Shown here one piece after another: positions 32,106 through 39,390 of a stretch of DNA of 39,577 nt. Made by a program: the position numbers and the translations under genes. The DNA lies in the NCBI GenBank assembly GCA_934636655.1, contig CAKUAS010000019.1:1-39577 (forward strand). The letters are read 5' to 3'. Every line of letters begins with the position of its first letter. The first letter of the stretch is position 1. The notes under the pieces are model-generated. The model saw only the letters and a list, made by a program, of their open reading frames with translations, was not told where the DNA came from and searched no databases. This stretch comes from an uncultured Oscillospiraceae bacterium (GTDB lineage Bacteria > Bacillota > Clostridia > Oscillospirales > Oscillospiraceae).

Positions 32106-32978
32106 TCAGCTTTTGTGATTTTTGTTATAGTGCGCCTGTATCTCGGCATCGGTAGCATCGGGGTTGAACGCACGGTACATTTCCTTAACATCATTGGGAA
32201 CGCTTATTGCTCCCGCTCCGCGCTCCTTGGTTCTTCCCATATGCTGCTTGCTTTGTGTGTTGTTGTATGCCGCCTGCTTGGCCGCCGCTGTGTTCTTCTG
32301 AACCAGCTTATCGAAGTTTGCGAGCTTGTAAGCGTCGAGTAGGGAGTTTCCCCTCTGCACGAGCTCATAAAACTGCGGATAGTTCTCCATCTTGGCAAGA
32401 TCGTTGAGCTCGCGGATATCGGGATCGAGCTTGCCTATCTCCTGAAGCTGCTCGTCGATTTTTGCCTTGGCCTGAGCCTCGTCGGCTCTGCGCATGGCGC
32501 TCTCGGCCTTTTCCCTTGCCTCTCGCGCCTGCCTTACCTCCGGAAGGTCGTTTACCAGGGCGGTGTATTCCTCCTCGCTCAGACCCGCCTGCTCCATCAG
32601 CTGGCTCTTGCGGGCATCTCCTGCCTGCTGCCTGTATGCGTCAAACTCAGCCTTCGAGGTTATGGGCTTGCCGGTGAAGGGGTTTTTGAGCCCGCTGCTT
32701 TTAAAAGCATCATCTATCGTTCGCTGCGCATCCTCCTGCGCCTTGCGTATGGCGGCATCGCGCTCAGCCTCCGCCTTGCGTCTCGCGGCAGCGTATGCCG
32801 CGTTCTGCTCGGGGGTCTGCTTAGCGCCCTCCTGTTCTTCATCTCCTGCGTCAGGCTCGGCGACCTCCTGCTCTTCTCCGCCTTGCGCCTGTTCTTCCGT
32901 AGCTTCTTCAGGTTCGGCGACCTCCTGAGCTTCTCCGCCTTCTACTCCGAACACTGCGCCGTAGTCGATATCTTCCAT
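32106..32978 (-). CDS. Phage scaffold protein
   Basis: The 290-aa protein is highly charged and mostly helical. The acidic N-terminus is Glu/Ala-rich (~1-60) and is followed by long coiled coils (QNAAYAAARRKAEAERDAAI, REAREKAESAMRRADEAQAK). The basic C-terminus ends AEIQAHYNKNHKS, the short helical tip that binds capsid in scaffold proteins. Placed between portal and capsid, it should guide procapsid assembly and leave or be degraded before packaging. No protease motif is visible here or in neighbours, so exit through the shell is more likely. The ATG has AAAGGAG. Confidence 0.82.
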   Translation of the reverse strand: MEDIDYGAVFGVEGGEAQEVAEPEEATEEQAQGGEEQEVAEPDAGDEEQEGAKQTPEQNAAYAAARRKAEAERDAAIRKAQEDAQRTIDDAFKSSGLKNPFTGKPITSKAEFDAYRQQAGDARKSQLMEQAGLSEEEYTALVNDLPEVRQAREAREKAESAMRRADEAQAKAKIDEQLQEIGKLDPDIRELNDLAKMENYPQFYELVQRGNSLLDAYKLANFDKLVQKNTAAAKQAAYNNTQSKQHMGRTKERGAGAISVPNDVKEMYRAFNPDATDAEIQAHYNKNHKS

Positions 32979-33034
32979 GTGTTTGTTGCTCCTTTCGGAT
33001 TTTTACGCTTTTCCTGCGAATTTTAAAGTGCGGT

Positions 33035-33175
33035 TTACTTGTTGCCGCTTCTGAGGTCCTTGCCGGACTTCACCGTGCTCTTGCCCTTCTTGCTTTCCTG
33101 CGTGAAGGGAGCTTTGACGACCTGCGCGCCGGTGTTCTTGATGCTTCCGGCGTATCCGCATTTCTTATCTGCCAT
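33035..33175 (-). CDS. 46-aa basic protein between portal and scaffold
   Basis: ATG at 33175 preceded by a perfect AAGGAGG (33186-33180) to TAA at 33035. The product is Lys/Ser/Gly-rich, begins MADKKCGYAGSIKNTGAQVV and ends KSGKDLRSGNK. Length and basic charge fit a small head-assembly or DNA-binding protein. The next gene starts 57 bp downstream. Unassigned. Confidence 0.75.
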   Translation of the reverse strand: MADKKCGYAGSIKNTGAQVVKAPFTQESKKGKSTVKSGKDLRSGNK

Positions 33176-33217
33176 GCTGCATCCTCCTTTCCTTGTGGTT
33201 TTATTCCCATGCCGGGG

Positions 33218-35191
33218 CTAAATGTTAGGTATCTTCTGAATGTCCGCGCCGGGAAGCGGTGAGACTGCCTGCGGCGTGCTCTGCGCAAGCTGCTGCATTG
33301 CGGCCATTTGTGCCTGCTGCTGCGCCTGCATTGCCGCCTGTTCCTGCTGGCGGCGGAGCTGATCCTCAAGGTATGCTTTAGTCTCCCCCGCTCCGGGATA
33401 GTGCAAAAGCTCCATCTTCGTCCAAAATAGTATCAGAGTCTGTATGCTGCCCGGATCGCCGAAGGCTCCCGTGGATAGGTTCATTCTCGTTTCCTGCCAC
33501 ATAGCCTCTCTGTTTGAGGCCAGCGGCGCCGCCGTATCGCAGGAGAAAAGGAACTGATCGTTCCAGCACCACTGCCCCGCGGCATCCTTCTCGAGAAAAT
33601 CATACCTGTTGAAGGCCTTGTACTGCGCATTGCCGTATATGTCGTTCGATATTACAGGTCTCGGTTCGTCGGCGTACGCGAGCTTAAACTTGAACATAGT
33701 CTCGAACAGCGCGGCGTACGCGGCGTTTTTCATAACTCGCTTACTTTCAAGCCTGCCCGCAGACTGTGCCGCGGCGAATTCCTTCGCCTTGCCCGAGGTG
33801 GCCGTGTGATCCGCCCTCCCCTGGAAGCTGTCCGTTATGCCGATGACCTGCCGCGCCTCCTCGTACACCTGCGCAAGATATGCCATATCCCGCTCGGTGT
33901 TGCCCTGAAGATCGTATACTCCTATCATGGCCTTCGCCGCGGGCGAGCCGGGGCGGATGACCTTCATATCGTCCGCGTCGACCTTGATGCTCGCCTCATC
34001 CGGCAGCGTGATGTAACTACCCGATTTAAGCAGCTTATCGATTATCTTGGCCTCGATGCGGTTTGTGGTGTTCTGCTGGTCTGCGATCTTGTCAATGTCG
34101 CTGTCGCCCAGGAAGCGGCCGTATATGCTGACGTTCTTCTGCAATATGATCGGGAACACATCCGGCTTGTAAAACGGGATCTTCTCCGGCTCCTCTATGA
34201 TCTCGACTGCGGGCAGGCCCATCTCGTCAAGCTGCTCGCTTACTTCCTCGCGCTGTATCATCCCGCCCACGGTACTGCCGTCGCTGCGCATTATCGGCTC
34301 GGGCAGCTCCTCAAAGCCCTCCTCGCTTGCCTCCCAGCTCGTGCCGCCGCAGTAGGGGCAGACCTTTCGGCTCCCCCTCATCGGTAAGGGTTCGTCCGGG
34401 ATCTCGTCAAGTTCACTCAATGCAGGCTCCACCGCTCCGCACTGCGTGCATCGTCTCAGCCGCCTCGCCTGGTAGTCCTCCAGGTCTTCAAGCTGCGTAT
34501 CGCACACCCAGGAATAAAGCCCTATGCCGCCCTTGCCGTTGCGGTAGTAGGCCATATACTGCGTTACCATGTCGTCAGCCGGGGTCTCGTTTTGCCCCTT
34601 GACGTCCGGCTCCTGTTCTCCCTCCTCGCTCACGTCGACTCCGTAGCGCTGCTTTATGTATTCCTTAGTCTGCGGGATCTTCAGAATGATATAATCCATA
34701 TCCTCCACGCCGGTATAAACTCCGGCCTGGGGGATTATCTGCTTGGGGTGCAGTGTCGAAACCGCAAGCTCGCCTATCGTGTAGTGGGTCCTGTCGGTGT
34801 TATCCCACTCCACGAGGAAGGCCGCGCCGCCCTGGATGGGCACTGTGCGCTCCATAACGTCGTTTAATTGCTCAAACGGCATCCTGTCGAGCTCGTTTCT
34901 CAGCATATCCTCGATAAGCTTTGCCTTGTCCTCGTCCCTCTCGCGGCGTGCCGTGACCTTTGGCTGGGGTATGTTGCTGTCCGTCTGAGCCTCGATGAGC
35001 TCTGCGCAGATGTTCCGAACGTGCACGGCCTGCGTTTTCCGCTCGCCCTGCACGATCGGTCTCAGGGTCTTCTGCCCGGCGTACAGCTCCTCTCGGCCGT
35101 CCATTTTGTCTATTTCGTCCTGATAGGCCGCCTCGTTGGTCTGAAGCCTGTCCTGCCACAGGCGAAGCTTGCTTTTGTCGGTCTTTTTCAT
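33218..35191 (-). CDS. Portal protein (P22-like) with zinc-ribbon insert
   Basis: A 657-aa portal, the dodecameric ring through which DNA is packed and ejected. The core is shown by VRNICAELIEAQTDSNIPQP and NELDRMPFEQLNDVMERTVP, the GGAAFLVEWDN wing strand, and NTTNRIEAKIIDKLLKSGSY in the stem. A Gln/Ala-rich C-terminus (RRQQEQAAMQAQQQAQMAAM) looks like a barrel helix. An insert carries C248-x2-C251 and C278-x2-C281, a likely zinc ribbon. The length is shorter than P22 (725 aa). Start ATG with GAGGTGAG. 4 bp after the terminase stop. Confidence 0.88.
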   Translation of the reverse strand: MKKTDKSKLRLWQDRLQTNEAAYQDEIDKMDGREELYAGQKTLRPIVQGERKTQAVHVRNICAELIEAQTDSNIPQPKVTARRERDEDKAKLIEDMLRNELDRMPFEQLNDVMERTVPIQGGAAFLVEWDNTDRTHYTIGELAVSTLHPKQIIPQAGVYTGVEDMDYIILKIPQTKEYIKQRYGVDVSEEGEQEPDVKGQNETPADDMVTQYMAYYRNGKGGIGLYSWVCDTQLEDLEDYQARRLRRCTQCGAVEPALSELDEIPDEPLPMRGSRKVCPYCGGTSWEASEEGFEELPEPIMRSDGSTVGGMIQREEVSEQLDEMGLPAVEIIEEPEKIPFYKPDVFPIILQKNVSIYGRFLGDSDIDKIADQQNTTNRIEAKIIDKLLKSGSYITLPDEASIKVDADDMKVIRPGSPAAKAMIGVYDLQGNTERDMAYLAQVYEEARQVIGITDSFQGRADHTATSGKAKEFAAAQSAGRLESKRVMKNAAYAALFETMFKFKLAYADEPRPVISNDIYGNAQYKAFNRYDFLEKDAAGQWCWNDQFLFSCDTAAPLASNREAMWQETRMNLSTGAFGDPGSIQTLILFWTKMELLHYPGAGETKAYLEDQLRRQQEQAAMQAQQQAQMAAMQQLAQSTPQAVSPLPGADIQKIPNI

Positions 35192-35195
35192 CTTC

Positions 35196-36713
35196 TCACC
35201 TCATGGGTCTGCCCCATTTTTTTATCAGCATCTCCCGCTCCGTGGGTGATGCATTCTCATAGTCCTCCCACATGGACTTTGTCCACTTGCGCCCCTGCCC
35301 CTCCGCAGGTGCTGATATGTATTCCTGCTGCGGGCGTATGTGCTGCGTTATAGCCAGCGCCATAACACAGTCGTCGTGCGCTCCCGGCTCGGCCTCCGGC
35401 CGGAGATTTTCGGGGTTTCGCACGAAGGATAGCATCTCAAGCAGCGTTGTCTCATCGTTTATGCTGCCTATATCCTCCCTCGCCGCCTTTATCAGCTCCG
35501 CGATGATCACGGGCCTCGTTTTGCCGTTTGTTAAAAAGCCGTAGCTTTGCTTTGGCTTGTGCGTGTAGTCGTCTACCGTCTCGCGGACGTATTGTTTGGG
35601 GTAGCCCAGCCGCTCAAGCTCCATTATTGGGTACGTCGAAAAGTTTGTTTCAACGCCTATGAGCGCCGTGTTGTAGTATCTGCCCAGGCAGTAAAGCTGA
35701 TGTGCGAACACATCCTCGTCAAACTGTCCTCGCAGCACGGCTGCCTGCTCGCCTGTGCGGTTATCCATAACGTGCGCGACGAAAAAGTCGCTGCCCTCGC
35801 CCGCCGTGTCGGCTCCTATAACGTACGGCGCGCCGGCCTCGGGTGCTTTATATACGCGGGTGCATCCGCTCTTGTCGTTCGTCCACCGAATATCCGATAT
35901 CTTTAGCCCGTCGTAGTCGTATTCGAAAAGCCCTGTGTTCTCGGGTGCCTTCAGCTCCTGAAGCCGCCTGTTTACGGCCTTGCCGTCAAACACCGTTCTG
36001 CCGGATGTGCCCCACATGCCCAGGCAGTAGACCTGGTAGTAGTATTCGTCGGTGTCCTTGAAGCTCTCAAGTGTCTCGCGCGATTCGGGTATCAGGAAGC
36101 GATTGTCCTTGTATGTGCTCTCGTGCGTCCTCACGCGCGGATCGTTCCTGTCGAAAAAACGTCTTTTCAGCCAGTGCTGAATGCTTATTGGGTTGAACGT
36201 AAGGATCATTTGCAGGTAGAACGGAAACTCCGTTCTCAATCGTATATCCAGCTGGTTGAAGTCCGCCTCCGTGATCTCGCTGGCCTCTTCGATCCACACG
36301 CCCGTGATGTTGTAGATGGATTTGAGTTTTTCAACGTCGTCGAGCCCGGCAAATACGATCTCGCTGCCGTTCTCGAACAGAATGTACATGTCGCCGCCTT
36401 TGCCGCGCGGAATGAATTTCACTTTATCGGGGTACAGCTCACATGCCTGCTCCTTCAGCTGCTGGAAACAGCTTTCTCGCAGTGTCTTTGCGACTTTTCG
36501 GCACACGAGCCACCTGTGCCCCGGCTCCGTTGTCACGCGCTCGAGGATCTTCTGCCCGGCAAATATGCTCTTGCCGCTGCCGCCGCCGCCCTTGAGGACG
36601 AGGATGCGGTGCTTATCGAAATAAAGCGGCATGAACGTTTCGTTCGTCCGTTCCTTGAGGCCTTCGTACCAATATGCCGCCTCGAACAGCCCGGCCGGGA
36701 GCTTATCCGCCAT
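35196..36713 (-). CDS. terL: Terminase large subunit
   Basis: The 505-aa packaging motor/nuclease. The ATPase has Walker A GGGGSGKS at 42-49, an adenine/sensor region WLVCRKVAKTLRESC, Walker B VWIEEASEI near 140, and coupling motif LTFNP near 170. The nuclease has the first Asp in VIGADTAGEGSDFF near 300, the second near LIGVETNFST, and the third in PGAHDDCVMA near 455. It is of the PBSX/Terminase_6 type. The frame opens at 36758, but the ATG at 36713 with GAGGGAG is better and overlaps the small subunit by 11 bp. Confidence 0.94.
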   Translation of the reverse strand: MADKLPAGLFEAAYWYEGLKERTNETFMPLYFDKHRILVLKGGGGSGKSIFAGQKILERVTTEPGHRWLVCRKVAKTLRESCFQQLKEQACELYPDKVKFIPRGKGGDMYILFENGSEIVFAGLDDVEKLKSIYNITGVWIEEASEITEADFNQLDIRLRTEFPFYLQMILTFNPISIQHWLKRRFFDRNDPRVRTHESTYKDNRFLIPESRETLESFKDTDEYYYQVYCLGMWGTSGRTVFDGKAVNRRLQELKAPENTGLFEYDYDGLKISDIRWTNDKSGCTRVYKAPEAGAPYVIGADTAGEGSDFFVAHVMDNRTGEQAAVLRGQFDEDVFAHQLYCLGRYYNTALIGVETNFSTYPIMELERLGYPKQYVRETVDDYTHKPKQSYGFLTNGKTRPVIIAELIKAAREDIGSINDETTLLEMLSFVRNPENLRPEAEPGAHDDCVMALAITQHIRPQQEYISAPAEGQGRKWTKSMWEDYENASPTEREMLIKKWGRPMR

Positions 36714-37260
36714 CTTCTTTTTCTCCCTCAAGGCCAGGTATGTTATAGCCGTGCGCAAGCAGCCAGCTTATTTTTTCGTCCGTCGTCATGGCCGTTTTCT
36801 CCATGCTCTTTCGCGTCTCCTCCCCGGCCTCGACTTCGATTTTGTTCTTCCAGCCGAAGTTGTGCGTAAGGTTGAAGATAATGCCGCTGTCGCCCTTGCC
36901 CGAGCCCAGCTGCGAGCACAGGTAGGCCTCTATCTCGTTTTTCGCCGCCGCGCAGATATCCGCGTAGTCCTCGTGCCGTGAGTATTCGTTGAAGGTGTCC
37001 CGGTGCATATGCAGATAGCCGCACAGCCCGGAAACGGACGGCCTTTGAAAATATTCGATCACCGTGGCGTCCTCGCCCAAGGCGTTTTTTACAGGCTCCC
37101 ATCTGTAGATATCCTTGCCGTCATCGTCTGTTCCGATGCACACCTTTTCCTTAAGCGCCTTCTCGCGGCTTATTGTCGCAAAGTATTTGTTTACGCCCTT
37201 TCGGAAAGCCGCAGGACTGTATTTCTTCGGCCGTCCGGCTACGTTCCGGCTGTTGCTCAT
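36703..37260 (-). CDS. terS: Terminase small subunit
   Basis: A 185-aa DNA-recognition subunit that selects phage DNA and stimulates TerL. N-terminal GRPKKYSPAAFRKGVNKYF resembles terminase small subunits and P22 gp3-type DNA-packaging proteins. SVSGLCGYLHMHRDTFNEY is the HTH-like segment. YLCSQLGSGKGDSGIIFNLTHNFGWKNK is highly typical of the family. It overlaps terL. The ribosome site GAGGGGAG lies in the right arm of a terminator-like hairpin directly before the ATG, which suggests control at this point. Confidence 0.88.
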   Translation of the reverse strand: MSNSRNVAGRPKKYSPAAFRKGVNKYFATISREKALKEKVCIGTDDDGKDIYRWEPVKNALGEDATVIEYFQRPSVSGLCGYLHMHRDTFNEYSRHEDYADICAAAKNEIEAYLCSQLGSGKGDSGIIFNLTHNFGWKNKIEVEAGEETRKSMEKTAMTTDEKISWLLAHGYNIPGLEGEKEDGG

Positions 37261-37301
37261 AAAAAAACACTCCCCTCGACTTATATTCTAAATCAAGGGG
37301 A
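37261..37301 (-). terminator. Terminator-like hairpin overlapping the terS ribosome site
   Basis: On the minus strand TCCCCTTGA (37301-37293) pairs with TCGAGGGGA (37279-37271, one G-U), loop 13 nt, followed by GTG and seven T (37267-37261) right before the terS ATG. The right arm contains the Shine-Dalgarno. It should limit both transcription into and translation of the late operon. Confidence 0.7.
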
Positions 37302-37321
37302 CCGCTCATTTTTACGAACTT

Positions 37322-37552
37322 TTATTTTTTCTTTTTGAACCATTTCTCGTTGAATTTCCTACGAAAATCGTACATTCTGCTCGGCGAAACATGGTGCACG
37401 TTGCAAACCTGCTGTATTGATCTTTCCGTTGTCATAAGCTCGAAAAGCGCAGCGGAATATGCGCCTGCGCATTCATCGCACAGCCGCTGTATTTTATCCT
37501 GCTCCCATTTTGGCCTGTCCGCGTAGTTCAGGCATATTGCGCGCACAAGCAT
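37322..37552 (-). CDS. 76-aa HTH-like protein before terS
   Basis: A small basic protein. Two cysteines (RLCDECAG) lie in the first half. The second half, RSIQQVCNVHHVSPSRMYDFRRKF, reads as a helix-turn-helix. Its place between early genes and terS fits a late-gene activator or antiterminator, but homology is not recognised. The frame is open upstream to 37620 without any start codon, so the ATG at 37552 is used despite a weak ribosome site. The C-terminus is KKKK. Confidence 0.55.
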   Translation of the reverse strand: MLVRAICLNYADRPKWEQDKIQRLCDECAGAYSAALFELMTTERSIQQVCNVHHVSPSRMYDFRRKFNEKWFKKKK

Positions 37553-37660
37553 CTGCTTTTTCTTCGGAAGCTTGACGCCCTGAAGCTTTTTGTACGCCGT
37601 TTTCCTCGCCGCCTTTCAATGTATCGCGCGCATATTGCGCGCCTTGCCGTGTCGGAAAAG

Positions 37661-38419
37661 CTATTTTCGCGGGCGCATGATGATCCTGCCGCCTCGAACC
37701 ACCGGCTTTTCATCCAGAACCGCCCGCAGATATGCCGAAGCTGCGCCGTAATCCTCATCGATGTAAACGTACTTCTCCTTCACCGTCGCGCCCTTTGGCG
37801 TTTTTATCTCAAAATCCGATACCGGCACAGGCTCGGTGTATATCGGCTTATCCAGTCCGCGCGAGCAGCTCCATTTTTTCTCGTTCGGAGTCCCCGATCC
37901 GTTTTTGATTATGTACTTGGCTAAATCGGTGTGATCCTTGCGGCCGTCTAGGATCTCATAGCGCAGCTCATCCGCCGGCCAGTAGCGGCAGATAAGATCG
38001 TAGTCCACCCTATCCATGATGATGTGGTGGTGAAGCCTAACCTTTTCCCCGGTTTTCGATGATGTTTCCGAGGTGCACAGGATCCAGCGCAGCTTCTTCC
38101 CCGTGGCCTTTTTGTATGCCCGGCCGAGGTTTCTCAAAAACTTTGCTATTTCTTTCTTGGCCTCCTGAAGCGTCTGCGGCAAGCGAGCATCCGAATACTT
38201 TGCCGTCAGAAACAAGTCGCCTGTTCCGAAGTTCGTGCTTATCTGCCTTGCAAGCTGCCTTTCTGCCGCCCTTTCATTCTGTTTGATTTTCTTCAACGAA
38301 GTCGTTCCGGCTTTTCTCGGTGCGCGTTTGCGGCCGGGCTGACTCCCGACCGGCATACGGCACCTTTTGATCTCGATGACGTTGCCCGATATGATCTTGT
38401 ATTCCACTATCTTCACCAT
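37661..38419 (-). CDS. HUH-type replication-initiator-like protein (Rep_ORF2-G2P type)
   Basis: The 252-aa protein has the arrangement of single-strand nicking Rep proteins: GDLFLTAKYSD strand (~67), KLRWILCTSETSS strand, then H130-H131-H132 (LHHHIIMD) as metal-binding HUH motif, a WPADELRY strand, and K168-Y169 (LAKYIIKNG), the probable nucleophile, with Lys after it. It resembles replication-associated proteins of filamentous phages and plasmids; the basic N-terminus may bind DNA. A TTG at 38461 opens the frame, but the ATG at 38419 with AAGGGAT is preferable. It could serve phage replication, mobilisation of a satellite, or have been captured. A palindrome lies ~46 bp upstream. Confidence 0.72.
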   Translation of the reverse strand: MVKIVEYKIISGNVIEIKRCRMPVGSQPGRKRAPRKAGTTSLKKIKQNERAAERQLARQISTNFGTGDLFLTAKYSDARLPQTLQEAKKEIAKFLRNLGRAYKKATGKKLRWILCTSETSSKTGEKVRLHHHIIMDRVDYDLICRYWPADELRYEILDGRKDHTDLAKYIIKNGSGTPNEKKWSCSRGLDKPIYTEPVPVSDFEIKTPKGATVKEKYVYIDEDYGAASAYLRAVLDEKPVVRGGRIIMRPRK

Positions 38420-38465
38420 CTTTTTATCCCTTGCCGTAAACTTAGGCTGTAAAAGGTCCAATCAG

Positions 38466-38485
38466 AAACGCGCGCACGCGCGTTT
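38466..38485. repeat. Alternating GC palindrome upstream of the Rep-like gene
   Basis: AAACGCGCG (38466-38474) and CGCGCGTTT (38477-38485) flank a 2-nt centre. It might be a terminator, a Z-DNA-prone site, or a Rep recognition hairpin. Confidence 0.5.
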
Positions 38486-38501
38486 ATTATTTAATGTATA
38501 C

Positions 38502-38691
38502 AGCCTTCCCCCTTGAGTGAAAGCTGTTGTCCTTGCCTTCCCCTTGAGGGGAAGGTGTCGCCGCAGGCGACGGATGAGGTGAACTTTCTAAACGCTGCCG
38601 GAGGGCGCGGTGGTTAAGAGAAAAGGAAGCAAAATGTCAATAGAAGGAAAAGAGGCAAAGATCAAGAGAATTGATTTGCCCTCCGGCAGCG
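38502..38691. repeat. Interspersed palindromic repeat of a type common in Oscillospirales
   Basis: CCTTCCCC-TTGA-GGGGAAGG (38536-38555) is followed by GTCGCC-GCA-GGCGAC (38557-38571) and GGATGAGGTG. A degenerate copy precedes it (38502-38523). A perfect 14-bp inverted repeat flanks the next part (38593-38606 with 38678-38691). This sequence type recurs between genes of gut Oscillospirales. Together with the small frame at 38634 it fills the 400-bp gap between the Rep-like gene and the zinc-finger gene. Confidence 0.7.
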
Positions 38692-38780
38692 CCCGCCTGT
38701 GTGTATTTTGTATGCTCTGCCGCTCGGCGGAAAGCGACAGAGTGGGATATATGGCCTTTCGGCTCAGATATGTGCAGTAA
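38634..38780 (+). CDS. Possible 48-aa protein inside the repeat, opposite strand
   Basis: ATG at 38634 preceded by AAAAGGAAG to TAA at 38780. Product begins MSIEGKEAKIKRIDLPSGSA and contains CVFCMLC. It is the only plus-strand candidate in the prophage part. The right arm of the inverted repeat lies in it. It may be a passenger of the interspersed repeat and not expressed. Confidence 0.3.
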   Translation: MSIEGKEAKIKRIDLPSGSARLCVFCMLCRSAESDRVGYMAFRLRYVQ

Positions 38781-38820
38781 ACCTCTGCGCATATCTCAAC
38801 CGGCAAGCTAAGCATTACGC

Positions 38821-39390
38821 TTAGCTTGCTTTTTTCTTCTTGGCGCGGGCCTTCTTGCGTTTGGCGTTCGCGATCATCTTGCCCGCCTCCTCGCGGCTGA
38901 TGCCCTGCATGATCAGTTTCTTTTCTATGGTGCCGCCGAAGCATGCGGAGGTGTATTCGCCGTACGACATGCCCAGCGTTTTTGCTTCTAAAGCCACCTC
39001 GGCGAGATCCTTGCCGCTGAGATCGAATAGCAGCCCCGTGCGGCGAGGACGCGTATAATGCTTTTCCTCGGCCTGCGGCTTCTTATTCGGCGTATACCGG
39101 TACCGCCCGGCGTTGGCCGCTTCCATTCTCTCCTTGGCGCGTTTTTTCGCGCACGCCGGGCAGTATTTGCGGTTGTGGCCGCCCGGCGTCAGGCCGCCGC
39201 ATTCGGCGCAGCGGATCGTCGGCGCATCGAGGGGCACCATGGCCTTTCGCATCTCTTCCCGCTTTTTTCGCGCAGTGTCGCGCTTATACTGCCGCTCCCG
39301 TTCGGCGCGGCATCGCGGGCAATATATCTGCCGCGAGGAGTTTCGGACAGCAGGCTTGCCGCAGTAAAGGCAGTTAAAATATTCAGGCAT
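38821..39390 (-). CDS. Phage protein with two zinc ribbons
   Basis: A 189-aa protein with two C4 modules: C7-x2-C10/C24-x2-C27 and C61-x2-C64/C77-x2-C80. They are separated by a very basic helix (RAERERQYKRDTARKKREEM). The C-terminal half has a helical segment (DLAEVALEAKTLGMSYGEYT) and ends in a Lys/Ala tail (KRKKARAKKKKAS). It likely binds DNA or RNA. MSYGEYTSACF and ISREEAGKMIA resemble small phage regulators, but I cannot name the family. The start overlaps the preceding gene by 8 bp. Confidence 0.65.
   Translation of the reverse strand: MPEYFNCLYCGKPAVRNSSRQIYCPRCRAERERQYKRDTARKKREEMRKAMVPLDAPTIRCAECGGLTPGGHNRKYCPACAKKRAKERMEAANAGRYRYTPNKKPQAEEKHYTRPRRTGLLFDLSGKDLAEVALEAKTLGMSYGEYTSACFGGTIEKKLIMQGISREEAGKMIANAKRKKARAKKKKAS

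Noticed and set aside
37528..37758. 76-codon minus-strand frame
   Set aside because: It overlaps the Rep-like gene in another frame, is Arg/Ser-rich and has no ribosome site.
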